Origin: Polaribacter tangerinus
GTDB taxonomy: Bacteria > Bacteroidota > Bacteroidia > Flavobacteriales > Flavobacteriaceae
Length of the DNA stretch: 64,000 bases
Reading direction: 5' to 3'
Assembly (NCBI RefSeq): GCF_038024095.1
Contig: NZ_CP150668.1
Span: forward strand, 124,001-188,000
The translations under genes were made by a program, and so were the position numbers. This document shows, one piece after another, positions 36,001 through 44,721 of the stretch. A model generated the notes under the pieces. That model searched no databases. It was not told the DNA's origin and saw only the letters and a list, made by a program, of their open reading frames with translations. Every line of letters starts with the position of its first letter. Position 1 is the first letter of the stretch.

Positions 36001-37930
36001 TTGCTTGGGCTTTACGCTTTTGCTCTTTTAAAAATATGATTGCTTCTGCCAAACGTCTTTCTTGTGGGTCGAAGGATTGAATGCTCGGTTGTTCGCCTGT
36101 TTTTGCAATCCAGTTTTTTATTTTAGGCCATAATATAATGGCTTCTTCATCTGTCATTGTTATACGTGTAGCATCAATAGTTTCTTGGATGGCTTTGAAT
36201 ACTGATGCTGTTACTGATTTAGATAAGATTTCAAATGCTTTTTGAAATGGATTTATGGTATCTATTAAATCGATATTAATATCATCAATATTTACAAAAC
36301 TGTCTGCCATACGAATAAAGCGTTTATCCCCTACTTCTTCGATAGTACCGTTTTTAATTACAGAATCTACAACTACATGTTGACGCACAGCTTCTACTTC
36401 TTCATCTGTTAAGTCTGGATAGGTTTCCTTAATAATTTTAGGTATCAATACTTTATTTATAACCTCTGGATCTACATTACCCGGCATTGCTTTAAGCATT
36501 TGATCATCTTGCATGATTTTTGCTTTTAGGTCATTGATATCACTTTCAATAATATCTTTTGCTCTTTGTGAACTTGGTAATTTAAACCCATTTATTTTTA
36601 TGGTATTATCATCATCTTCTGAATCGTCATCTTCATCATTTGGAAATTTTGGTTTAAACTTAAAGTTAGGTGCTAACACTTGTTCCATTAATAATGATGC
36701 TGTAATTGCCTTTAGCATATTATTTACGGATAGTTTTACTTCATCATTCTCTGCATCTGGCTGTGCTATTAAATTGGTAAACTGTGAATGTGTTTTATTT
36801 TCACTATCTCTTGTTGCTCTACCAATGATTTGAATAATTTCTGTTAATGACCCTCTATAACCTACGGTTAAAGCGTGTTCGCAATAGGGCCAATCAAACC
36901 CTTCTTTTGCCATACCTAGAGCAATAATAATATCTATATCATCTACACTTGACACCTTACGCAAATAGTCTTGTATTTTATCTCTGTCCTTTTGATTGTC
37001 ATGGACTAAATCTGCAATCTTTAAGATTTTACCTGTAGTTTTACTTTTTACATACAAAACACCTGTATCTGGGTCTTGATAGTCTAATTCCCCTAAGCCA
37101 TCTAAAATTCTATTGACTTCTTCATATTTATCTTTTTCAGATTCACCTGAATTTACGCTTGGTATGTGAATTATTGTTTTTTTGTTTTCATCTAATATCT
37201 CATGAATAGCAGATGTATATTTTCCTTGATAAAAGTGATAGCCAATACCTAATGATTTTAAATAATTATAGCCGTTTAGTTGTTGGTAATAATCATACTT
37301 CACCTTTATAAATTTTTCTTCGTCCTCTGGTAATAAAATAGGTACGGAATCTCCTCTAAAGAAAGACCCTGTCATTGCTACTACGTGCGCAGTAGATTTA
37401 TCCATAATACTACTTAATACGATTCCTAATTTATTATCACCATCTACAGAGACATGATGAAATTCATCAATTGCCAACAAACAATCATTGAGTTGTTTTT
37501 CGTCTATGGCATCAAAAGCAAAGCGTAAAGTAGCATGTGTACAGATTAGTATTTTTTCATCACTTTCTAAAAAATTTAGAAATGCAGTCACTTTACTTTT
37601 TTCTACACCAGGCGTACATAAGTTATATCTTGGATTAGGTTCCCAATCTGCAAAAAAACCATATTTTTTTAAGTCTGTTTTAGCAAATGAACTACCAATA
37701 GAGCGTTCAGGAACTGCGACGATTACTTTTTTAATGCCTTGATTTATGAGTTTGTCTAAACCTATAAACATTAATGCACGAGATTTACCAGAAGCTGGCG
37801 GTGCTTTAATTAATAGGTATTGCGCTGTGCGCGCCTCAAATGCTTTTTGTTGCATTTCTCGCATACCTAACTCATTAGTGCTTTTACTTTTTCCTGTTTG
37901 TTGGTATTTTACGTGTACTATATCTGGCAT
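35993..37930 (-). CDS. SF2 (DEAD/DEAH-like) helicase of the accessory cassette
   Basis: A 645-residue superfamily-2 helicase/translocase: Walker A APPASGKS (43-50), Walker B DEFH (155-158), the motif III-like AMTGSF (about 185-190), GMAKEGFDWP (349-357) and the arginine finger motif QIIGRATR (367-374). An acidic stretch DEDDDSEDDD follows around residue 430, then a helical C-terminal half I do not recognise. It is similar in layout to the restriction subunits of ATP-dependent systems but carries no nuclease motif; the next gene provides one and overlaps it by eight bases. Confidence 0.85.
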   Translation of the reverse strand: MPDIVHVKYQQTGKSKSTNELGMREMQQKAFEARTAQYLLIKAPPASGKSRALMFIGLDKLINQGIKKVIVAVPERSIGSSFAKTDLKKYGFFADWEPNPRYNLCTPGVEKSKVTAFLNFLESDEKILICTHATLRFAFDAIDEKQLNDCLLAIDEFHHVSVDGDNKLGIVLSSIMDKSTAHVVAMTGSFFRGDSVPILLPEDEEKFIKVKYDYYQQLNGYNYLKSLGIGYHFYQGKYTSAIHEILDENKKTIIHIPSVNSGESEKDKYEEVNRILDGLGELDYQDPDTGVLYVKSKTTGKILKIADLVHDNQKDRDKIQDYLRKVSSVDDIDIIIALGMAKEGFDWPYCEHALTVGYRGSLTEIIQIIGRATRDSENKTHSQFTNLIAQPDAENDEVKLSVNNMLKAITASLLMEQVLAPNFKFKPKFPNDEDDDSEDDDNTIKINGFKLPSSQRAKDIIESDINDLKAKIMQDDQMLKAMPGNVDPEVINKVLIPKIIKETYPDLTDEEVEAVRQHVVVDSVIKNGTIEEVGDKRFIRMADSFVNIDDINIDLIDTINPFQKAFEILSKSVTASVFKAIQETIDATRITMTDEEAIILWPKIKNWIAKTGEQPSIQSFDPQERRLAEAIIFLKEQKRKAQANG

Positions 37931-38059
37931 AAATGTCTAAAGTTTATCTAAAATTTGTATAAATATATTTCATTAATCATTGAAAAAGAGCTATTTATCA
38001 TATGTAAATAGCTAAAGTTTATCTAAAAAATGTCTAAAGTTTGTCTAAAAAATGTCTAA
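37931..38059. repeat. Short direct repeats in the gap before the helicase gene
   Basis: A 22-base unit containing AGTTT(A/G)TCTAAAA and ATGTCTAA is present twice in tandem, at 38016-38037 and 38038-38059, differing by one base. A further copy, permuted and partial, spans 37931-37953 and abuts the helicase start codon. The tandem pair directly follows the AlbA-like gene's stop. The unit contains the 3' arm of that gene's terminator. Confidence 0.7.
37989..38013. promoter_or_regulatory. Inverted repeat upstream of the helicase gene (possible operator)
   Basis: AGCTATTTA and TAAATAGCT are perfect 9-base arms around a 7-base spacer, 60-80 bases upstream of the helicase start. No T-run follows, so an operator is more likely than a terminator. 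Confidence 0.4.
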
Positions 38060-38079
38060 CTAATCTTGTTTAGACATTT
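38045..38079 (-). terminator. Terminator overlapping the stop codon of the AlbA-like gene
   Basis: On the minus strand AAATGTCTAA and TTAGACATTT form a perfect 10-base stem; the 10-base loop contains the TAG stop codon, and six T follow. The 3' arm is part of the tandem 22-base repeat. Confidence 0.6.
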
Positions 38080-39694
38080 TCCATAATTTGCCTTCAACAA
38101 CTATAATACCTTGTTTTTTTAATGATTGAAGCGCATTCTTTATCTTGTTTATTTTTTGAGAAATGTCTAAACCTTCAGATAATTTATTGAATAATATATT
38201 TTCTAAATCGCTTCTTTTTGCACTTTCAAATTTTGTCAGATAATCTGTTATAATTTTCTGAATGTAATCGTTATCTATTCCTCGCATTTTTATATAGTCA
38301 CCTTTTTGATTAGTTGCAGATGCCACTTTAGACGAAATATGAAAATTAGGTTTTCTACCCTCAATCAATTTTTTTGACTTTAGTGTTTTAATTTCTTCAT
38401 CATTTATTATTTTATTTTTTGCAACCTTATCTAGTAGTATAATTTCTTCTAGAGATAAGTTAGGCATTTGCGCTACTTTACGTGCGTAGTTTATGTCTAC
38501 TACTTTCCCTGTAATAACAACTTTAACTTTATGGTTAGACAAATCATAGTCTGGTAATGGAAAATACTTTTTTCTTTGAATGTTATACATTTTTTTTATC
38601 CCACTACCAATGGTATCAATCATATTAAGATTAACCATAGCGTCTGCTAAAAATTTGTTACGATATTTGGGTTCTGGTGCATCTGCTTGAATTACAGTTT
38701 CAATACTCTTTGGTATAAAATCACCAGAATTAGCAAATGTCAAGGTTGCATTTTCATTTTCAACCACGAGTATTTTACTTCCCAATGTATAATCTTGATG
38801 CGCAATACAGTTGTTTAATGCTTCACGTATTATGTAAGGGTCGTATTGGTCAACTTCATCAGGAAAAAGCGTACCATCAGCTATATAACGATACTTTAGG
38901 TTTCGTATTTTACTATAAACACCTTCTATATTTAGCAATAACGGACAGGTAAAATGCTCGTAGTCTTTCTCTAAATTATCGCTATCTTTAAGAATCCAAG
39001 TAATTTTTGATGTAGCAGGACTTAGAAAATGTTCTGACTCTGGTTTACCGAGTAAAATTATTGCTGTATTTGTAATTTTGTCTTTAATGGTAAGTTTTGC
39101 TTTGTTTAAAAAAACAGCATCTGACCAACTCTTAATAGTGTCTTCTAATTTTGGATTTTTTTGAGTATATCTAACACGTGCCTGCTTTACAGCTTCTTCA
39201 GATAAATCTTGTAGCGTTGCATTTTTAACAATTTTAGCACTCCAATCTTCTGTTTTATTCTGAAGTTTTATTCTATCGTATTCATCTGATGATAAAGCAC
39301 CCAAACTCTCACCATCCCTGCCATAACAGTGTCCTTTCCAAGATAAAGGAAAACCTTTAGGCGCAGCTGGTATTTCTAGTAAGATAATAGCACTACCATC
39401 TTGACTTACTCGCTTTGTACTTATAAAATTAGTTTTAGGCGATGTATGCTTCACAATTTCAGCTTTGTACTCATTAAGCTGTTTATCCGTAATTGCTGTA
39501 CCAACTATCGACTTATTATTTTTAATACCTAACACCAACCAAGCATTGGGCTTATTTGCCAAATTAGCTTCATTACTTAACGCTGAAAAATATTTACCTA
39601 ATTTATCCTTATCTATTTGGTTTTTAGCTTCCTTAAACTCTACGGATTCATTTTCTGTAGAAAGGCTTAATAGTGCATCTAAAGTGGTGTCCAT
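38060..39694 (-). CDS. AlbA_2 (Schlafen-like) ATP-binding regulator/effector
   Basis: A 544-residue protein of the AlbA_2 plus HATPase_c_4 class. The N-terminal AlbA_2 domain shows ESVEFKEAKNQI, WLVLGIKNNKSIVG and HCYGRDGESLGALSSDEY; the middle has EALNNCIAHQDYT, VENENATLTFANSGDF and NMIDTIGSGIKKMYNIQRKK, typical of the HATPase-like C-terminal part, followed by a winged-helix-like tail. Members are annotated as transcriptional regulators or helicases and occur often in defence islands. It starts two bases after the RhuM-like fragment's stop and ends in a terminator. Confidence 0.82.
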   Translation of the reverse strand: MDTTLDALLSLSTENESVEFKEAKNQIDKDKLGKYFSALSNEANLANKPNAWLVLGIKNNKSIVGTAITDKQLNEYKAEIVKHTSPKTNFISTKRVSQDGSAIILLEIPAAPKGFPLSWKGHCYGRDGESLGALSSDEYDRIKLQNKTEDWSAKIVKNATLQDLSEEAVKQARVRYTQKNPKLEDTIKSWSDAVFLNKAKLTIKDKITNTAIILLGKPESEHFLSPATSKITWILKDSDNLEKDYEHFTCPLLLNIEGVYSKIRNLKYRYIADGTLFPDEVDQYDPYIIREALNNCIAHQDYTLGSKILVVENENATLTFANSGDFIPKSIETVIQADAPEPKYRNKFLADAMVNLNMIDTIGSGIKKMYNIQRKKYFPLPDYDLSNHKVKVVITGKVVDINYARKVAQMPNLSLEEIILLDKVAKNKIINDEEIKTLKSKKLIEGRKPNFHISSKVASATNQKGDYIKMRGIDNDYIQKIITDYLTKFESAKRSDLENILFNKLSEGLDISQKINKIKNALQSLKKQGIIVVEGKLWKMSKQD

Positions 39695-39696
39695 AA

Positions 39697-39939
39697 TTAG
39701 GTTGTGATGTATTTATAATTAGCAGTTGTTAAGTAATCCTTAATAACTGAATTTGATTGCAACTCTCTATCTTTGAGTATGTTAGATATATGAATACTAA
39801 CGTTTGGTATAGAGGTGTCAAAAAGTTCTGCGAGTTGACTTTGGTTCATCCAAACATTACCGTCTTTTGTATATAAACTTACAGATGCTTTGCCATCTGC
39901 TGTGTTATAAATGATGATGTTTTGTTGGTTGTTTTCCAT
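39697..39939 (-). CDS. RhuM-family N-terminal fragment (HTH-like), 80 residues
   Basis: An 80-residue protein matching only the first quarter of RhuM/virulence-type proteins (about 330 residues): VSLYTKDGNVWMNQSQLAELFDTSIPNVSIHISNIL and ELQSNSVIKDYLTTA. The full family continues into a longer conserved domain, missing here; the frame ends YKYITT then stops, two bases before the AlbA-like ATG. Either a deletion removed the rest, or the DNA-binding-like part is kept as a small regulator of the operon. It is intact as an open frame. Confidence 0.6.
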   Translation of the reverse strand: MENNQQNIIIYNTADGKASVSLYTKDGNVWMNQSQLAELFDTSIPNVSIHISNILKDRELQSNSVIKDYLTTANYKYITT

Positions 39940-39963
39940 TATGCTTATTTTAATCTATCTCTC

Positions 39964-40056
39964 TTATTGTAAAAACTAAAAAATAGTACACTAACGCTTT
40001 GCTTATTGTAAATTATCGAGGAACTTTACAATAGCGTTTTTATTATTGTAAAAACT
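39964..40056. repeat. Four TTATTGTAAA-type boxes between the helical protein and RhuM-like genes
   Basis: TTATTGTAAAAACT occurs identically at 39964-39977 and 40043-40056; TTATTGTAAA at 40003-40012; and the inverted form TTTACAATA at 40025-40033, which can pair with the last copy. The rightmost copy also encodes the last residues and stop of the helical protein. They could be operator boxes or a deletion scar. Confidence 0.6.
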
Positions 40057-40948
40057 CCATCCCTGTTTTACCTATAGTCTCTAACATTTCAAATCTTTCT
40101 TTTTTATTTTCTAATTGTTCATAATAATCCTCTAGTTCATCGAAATAGTCAACTAATTTATTACTTGATATTAGTGCTCTTATAATTTCATTTTCATCTT
40201 GAACATCAAAAGGCAATGGTTTGATACTTTTAATAAACTTAATGAAACTTGAGTTTGAGTTATTGACTAAGCGTATTAAAAGTTCTTTTTTTAAAATTGT
40301 ATCGTACTTAAAATCGAAATCTTTATAAATAAAAATACGGTAGGCTTTGCCTTGAGGTCTTAAAGCATAGGTGTAAATATTGAGATTTCTTGCTTCAATT
40401 TCAATTAAATTATAAATAGCTAACGATATTGCCTTTATAATTTTTGCGAGATATGCTTGTGTTTGTGTTGTATTAATTATGGTATTTGAAATATTAACAA
40501 TAGATAATTTATTAGATAAAAACCTAATAAATGCTATTTTCTCATTTTCATAATCTTTACTTGAATTAATATTAAATCTATCATATCTGTACGTTTTATA
40601 AAATTTAGATAGTAGGTGTAAAAATTCTTTTTGATGTGCATTTAAGTTAAGACTATGTTTGCACTCTATCATAATATGAAGGTTTAAAAGCTTATGATGC
40701 CTTATGCTTTCTTCAAATTGCTTTTTGCTTTCTTTATTATTTACATCGATATTTTCAATAAGTATAATTGCTATTTTTTGTAATCGTTCTATACCAACTG
40801 AAAGGTTATACAACAGCTCAAAAACATCTTCTGCATAGTTGAAATTATCTAAAGTGTTAATTGATTTTAAACCATTGAAAAGAAATGCACCAGAGATTTC
40901 TAATTCTGTGCCTAAACCAAAATTTTTCCAATAGTCTTGATTATCCAT
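40043..40948 (-). CDS. Unrecognised helical protein of the accessory cassette (HEPN-like?)
   Basis: A 301-residue, almost wholly alpha-helical protein with no signal or membrane segment. I do not recognise a family. Two segments resemble HEPN-type folds: FELLYNLSVGIERLQKIAIIL (about residues 43-63) and IRHHKLLNLHIMIE (82-95), and the C-terminal helices end with KTGMEFLQ. A clear RxxxxxxH catalytic pair is not obvious, so a HEPN RNase is only a suggestion. Its start overlaps the last base of the methyltransferase gene, so the two are translationally coupled. Confidence 0.6.
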   Translation of the reverse strand: MDNQDYWKNFGLGTELEISGAFLFNGLKSINTLDNFNYAEDVFELLYNLSVGIERLQKIAIILIENIDVNNKESKKQFEESIRHHKLLNLHIMIECKHSLNLNAHQKEFLHLLSKFYKTYRYDRFNINSSKDYENEKIAFIRFLSNKLSIVNISNTIINTTQTQAYLAKIIKAISLAIYNLIEIEARNLNIYTYALRPQGKAYRIFIYKDFDFKYDTILKKELLIRLVNNSNSSFIKFIKSIKPLPFDVQDENEIIRALISSNKLVDYFDELEDYYEQLENKKERFEMLETIGKTGMEFLQ

Positions 40949-43647
40949 TATGCTTTCTTTTTACGTGTTCTTTTCGGTTTCTCTAACAAGGTATTTTTAT
41001 GTATCATCTTTTCATATTCCTTAAACAAATACTCTAAACGCTCTGTATCACTGGTAAATGGTTTTAAACGATAGCAACGCTCTATGGCTAAATCTAATTG
41101 ATGATGCGCTTCTTTTAAACCTTTAGGCATTTTATCTGGGTCGTATAATTGTGCTAATGTTTTGCCTGAATGTTTTTCTCTTTCTTCTAATACTGCAAAA
41201 ACGTGTAGATTTATTTGTTCTTTTTGTTTTTGGTTTATAGCAGGAAAAGGAAAATTATTATAACAAATTGATGATGAATATAGATAATCGTCTTTTAATT
41301 TACCTGCAATATTTGTTAACCAAACCATATGCATTTTAGAGGAAATCACACCCATTACAAATGGTTCAGAATCATATACTACGTGTGCACGATTATTTAT
41401 AACAGTATCATTCGCAACAAAACCAATAGGCACATATTTTCTTCTAGATGAAGTTGTAGATGGTACAATAATAGCATCGGTATCTCTATGTCTAATTTCT
41501 CCAAAAGAATAGGGAATCTCAGAAAGTTTTATTGTTGAAGGTCTTGAACTAGAAAGTCTAGTTAATCTAACTTTTTCGACTCTTCTGTATATTTCATTTA
41601 TATTTTGAAATTTAAGATACTCTTTTTCAGAAAGCCATAGACACCATCTATATGTATTATTTGTAAATTCTTTAGCTCCAACTAATTTTTTCAAATAAGG
41701 AAGTATTTCTGGATTCGTTTTAACCAACTCTTCTTTTTCTGAATTACTTAAAATTAGATTTCCGCCATCGTTTGGCATACTACCAAAAACCATCGGCGGT
41801 AATTTTGATAAAGGTTTAGACCTTTTTGTTATATAAATATTATCACCTTCTACTAGATAGGCATTTATTCGTTTTACTTCTTGCTTATGCTTTTTTATAG
41901 CAATAAACTTTATACCAGTACTTTTATAATCTTGCAAAGAAATTATTGAACAAAAAACTGCTGCATTATTTTTTGCATTGTTATTCCATAAAAATGATTT
42001 GTACGCAAAGCCTATTTCAACTTCATTCAAAATATGTGGCCACAATAATGACACCTGTTCCCCTTGACAAATTGAGTTAGTACTTACAATTGCAAATTTC
42101 GATTTAGTGTTCTTAATAAATTCCTTACCCTTGTAAAACCAACAGGCTATATAATCTAGATTGTTATGTCCTTTGATTTTACCTAAGACAAATTTAATAT
42201 CTTCTTTTTGTGTTTTATCCTGTAACCTCGCACCCAAATAAGGTGGATTCCCTAAAATATAAATTTCATCATTTTCATTTTTAGGACATGTCTCTTCCCA
42301 GTTTAAACGTGTTGCATTCCCTTGAGTAATATTACCTGCTTCTTTAAGTGGCAAAATAGGTTTGGCTTTACCAAAATCGAATAACTCATCTGTAAACATT
42401 TTATTCATTTGGTGTTCTGCTAACCATAAAGACAGGATTGCCATTTCGTGAGCAAAATCGTCTAACTCTATGCCATAAAACTGAGATAGCTTTACTTCTG
42501 TAAAGACAAAAGAATATTGCGGTTCTAAGGCATTAATTTGTTGCCAAATTTTTATTTCTAATTTTCGTAACTCTTTATAAGCAATAATTAAAAAGTTACC
42601 ACTACCACAAGCAGGGTCGAATATCTTTAATTTCGATATTCTATATATTAATTGACGTAGCTTTTTAGGGTTGCCTTTGTATTTTTCAAATTCCTCATAG
42701 AGTTCATTTAAAAATAAAGGTTCAATGACCTTCATAATATTAGGTACAGAGGTATAATGCATCCCTAAACCACTACGATATGCAGGATTTACAACTGCCT
42801 GTATCATAGAGCCAAAAATATCTGGGTTGATTTCGCTCCAATCTAAATCGCCACATTCAATAATTATCTTTCGTGCTGCTGCTGTAAACTTTGGTGACAC
42901 AATAGTGTCTCTAAACAAACCACCATTTACATAAGGAAAGGCTGTAAAATGTGCTGCTTCTTTACTGTTATCTTTTGTATTCAGGACTTTAAAAATCCTA
43001 TCTAAAAATGTATGTGTATCACTACCATCTTTTTGAGTATGTTGCTCTAAAGTATCTGTAAACATACCCTCAATAGGAAATATATCGGTGTCTTCTGCAA
43101 AAAAGCAAAAGAGCAAACGAGATAGGAATATATTTAAGTTATGACCACCATCTTCATAGATATTTGGATTTTCAGTAACTAAGATATCATAGAGTTTCGC
43201 CATTTTGTATGACGCTTTTCTATCTGCATAATTCTCGTTTTTTTGAGCATACTTCTCTTGTCCTGCCCAAGGTAAAAAGAAACCGAAGTGTTTATGTATT
43301 TCGAGGATAGGGGTATCTAATGCTAACCCTGTTCTTATATCTTTTGCTAATAATGTTTTGTAATCTGTAACAATTACAAAGCGTGGATTGTGTTTTAAGG
43401 CATCGGTATTTTTTGTTAATTCATCTATTGTGTTTAATAGTGTACCAGATGCTACTTCTTTAAAAAGCATTTTACTTTTATAGAGTACTTCACCTTCAAC
43501 TTTAGATAAGTTAAAATCCCCTTTCTTTAAACGTGTTATCGTTGTTTTAGATATACCGTAGGCTTTCAGCAAGTCGAATACAAATTCTTCTTTATTGAAA
43601 TTATCAACTAAGGCTGTTACGTTTTTTTCTATTTGGGATGCGTTCAT
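40948..43647 (-). CDS. MmeI-like N6-adenine DNA methyltransferase
   Basis: An 899-residue enzyme of the MmeI/type IIL layout: N-terminal region (1-165), helical connector (to about 300), methyltransferase with GMHYTS (295-300), SAM motif FDPACGSGNF (343-352) and catalytic NPPY (467-470), then a target-recognition region and a conserved C-terminal helix (about 620-899). MmeI's N-terminal nuclease (D-x-ExK) is not visible: the corresponding text is VIVTDYKTLLAKD. It should therefore methylate but not cut by itself. It is the first gene of the cassette and ends with a Lys/Arg-rich tail. Confidence 0.85.
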   Translation of the reverse strand: MNASQIEKNVTALVDNFNKEEFVFDLLKAYGISKTTITRLKKGDFNLSKVEGEVLYKSKMLFKEVASGTLLNTIDELTKNTDALKHNPRFVIVTDYKTLLAKDIRTGLALDTPILEIHKHFGFFLPWAGQEKYAQKNENYADRKASYKMAKLYDILVTENPNIYEDGGHNLNIFLSRLLFCFFAEDTDIFPIEGMFTDTLEQHTQKDGSDTHTFLDRIFKVLNTKDNSKEAAHFTAFPYVNGGLFRDTIVSPKFTAAARKIIIECGDLDWSEINPDIFGSMIQAVVNPAYRSGLGMHYTSVPNIMKVIEPLFLNELYEEFEKYKGNPKKLRQLIYRISKLKIFDPACGSGNFLIIAYKELRKLEIKIWQQINALEPQYSFVFTEVKLSQFYGIELDDFAHEMAILSLWLAEHQMNKMFTDELFDFGKAKPILPLKEAGNITQGNATRLNWEETCPKNENDEIYILGNPPYLGARLQDKTQKEDIKFVLGKIKGHNNLDYIACWFYKGKEFIKNTKSKFAIVSTNSICQGEQVSLLWPHILNEVEIGFAYKSFLWNNNAKNNAAVFCSIISLQDYKSTGIKFIAIKKHKQEVKRINAYLVEGDNIYITKRSKPLSKLPPMVFGSMPNDGGNLILSNSEKEELVKTNPEILPYLKKLVGAKEFTNNTYRWCLWLSEKEYLKFQNINEIYRRVEKVRLTRLSSSRPSTIKLSEIPYSFGEIRHRDTDAIIVPSTTSSRRKYVPIGFVANDTVINNRAHVVYDSEPFVMGVISSKMHMVWLTNIAGKLKDDYLYSSSICYNNFPFPAINQKQKEQINLHVFAVLEEREKHSGKTLAQLYDPDKMPKGLKEAHHQLDLAIERCYRLKPFTSDTERLEYLFKEYEKMIHKNTLLEKPKRTRKKKA

Positions 43648-43732
43648 TTATAAATAATTCTTTTTCATTACTAATCTATCATAAATGTATGAAAAGGATA
43701 ATTAAATTTCGTATTAAGTTATTAACGTTTTA

Positions 43733-44677
43733 TTACTCCTCCATTTCTTTATCGGTTAAAACATCTGGTCTAAATTCACTCATTTTTTCGGTGTTTTTAC
43801 ATTTAAGTTTTGCATATTCGAAACCAGAATCCCACCATTTTTTCATGAGTATTTTATCGAAAACTAAGGAGTTTGTGGTTAAAACCGTAGGTGTATAAAA
43901 TAAATTTAGTTTTAAGTTTTTATTAGAAGCTGCCAATTTTCCGATAGTAATATTGTGTCTTTCTACATGTACTAACATAAAATCGAACACATCAAACAAT
44001 AAAGAAAAAGGATTTCTAGCAGGTAATTTGTTAATCTGTGTTACTTCAGTTTCTAAAATTATTGCATCAATTTCGGTGGCTCCTCTTAAAATGGCTTCAC
44101 GAATCGGAATCAAAGAACCAAAACCACCATCAGCATATTGGCAGTTGTTTTTTTCTAACAAACTCATAAAAGGAACATAATTACAAGAACCCCAAATCCA
44201 ATCACAAAAATCTTCGTAAGTACAATCATTAATCGATTTATATTCTATTTGATTGGCCGTTAAATTAGAAACCGTAACTACTACCTCTTTGTTATTTTCT
44301 CTAATTTGTTGATACATTTCTCGGGTAACCTTTTTCTTAATTAAAGAACGTAAATTTTTACTTTCTCCAAATGTTTTTCGACCATTAATAAAATTCCATA
44401 AAGTATTTAAATGATGAATACTAATAACCTTTTCCCCGCCTACTTTTTTAATTTTAAAAGGATTGTTGCTAAAAATAGTTTCTTGATTAACATTGGTGTA
44501 CAATTCTTTTAATTCATCTATCATACCTAAAGCCAAATGAGAAACCATTAAACTTCCGGTAGATGTTCCTAAAAATAAATCGTACTCATTGCCCTGATTT
44601 TTCATTAAGTATTGTGCAACACCACCAGCAAATGCCCCTTTACTTCCGCCTCCAGAAATTACCAATGCTTTTTTCAT
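43733..44677 (-). CDS. Patatin-like phospholipase
   Basis: A 314-residue cytoplasmic lipase/acyl hydrolase. The oxyanion loop ISGGGSKGAFAGG (about 7-19), the nucleophile elbow GTSTG (38-42) and the catalytic DGG (about 198-200, in YADGGFGSLIP) form a complete Ser-Asp dyad. No signal peptide is present. It is divergent from the Ycf48-like gene over a 45-base gap. The physiological lipid substrate is unknown. Confidence 0.9.
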   Translation of the reverse strand: MKKALVISGGGSKGAFAGGVAQYLMKNQGNEYDLFLGTSTGSLMVSHLALGMIDELKELYTNVNQETIFSNNPFKIKKVGGEKVISIHHLNTLWNFINGRKTFGESKNLRSLIKKKVTREMYQQIRENNKEVVVTVSNLTANQIEYKSINDCTYEDFCDWIWGSCNYVPFMSLLEKNNCQYADGGFGSLIPIREAILRGATEIDAIILETEVTQINKLPARNPFSLLFDVFDFMLVHVERHNITIGKLAASNKNLKLNLFYTPTVLTTNSLVFDKILMKKWWDSGFEYAKLKCKNTEKMSEFRPDVLTDKEMEE

Positions 44678-44721
44678 TATCTATAATGTTTTGTTTACTT
44701 TAGTGCTATAAAAATAATAAA

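Noticed and set aside
36513..36833. Plus-strand Ser-rich open frame opposite the helicase
   Set aside because: Reverse complement of the acidic Asp/Glu-rich helicase stretch; not protein-like.
37931..38059. Possible CRISPR array from the short repeats
   Set aside because: Only two tandem copies and one partial copy without spacers, and no cas genes. The unit derives from a terminator arm.
34807..43647. DISARM, BREX or classical type I restriction system
   Set aside because: No DrmA/DrmB/DrmC, PglZ, BrxC, HsdS or HsdR-type fusion is seen; only the general methyltransferase-plus-helicase theme is shared.
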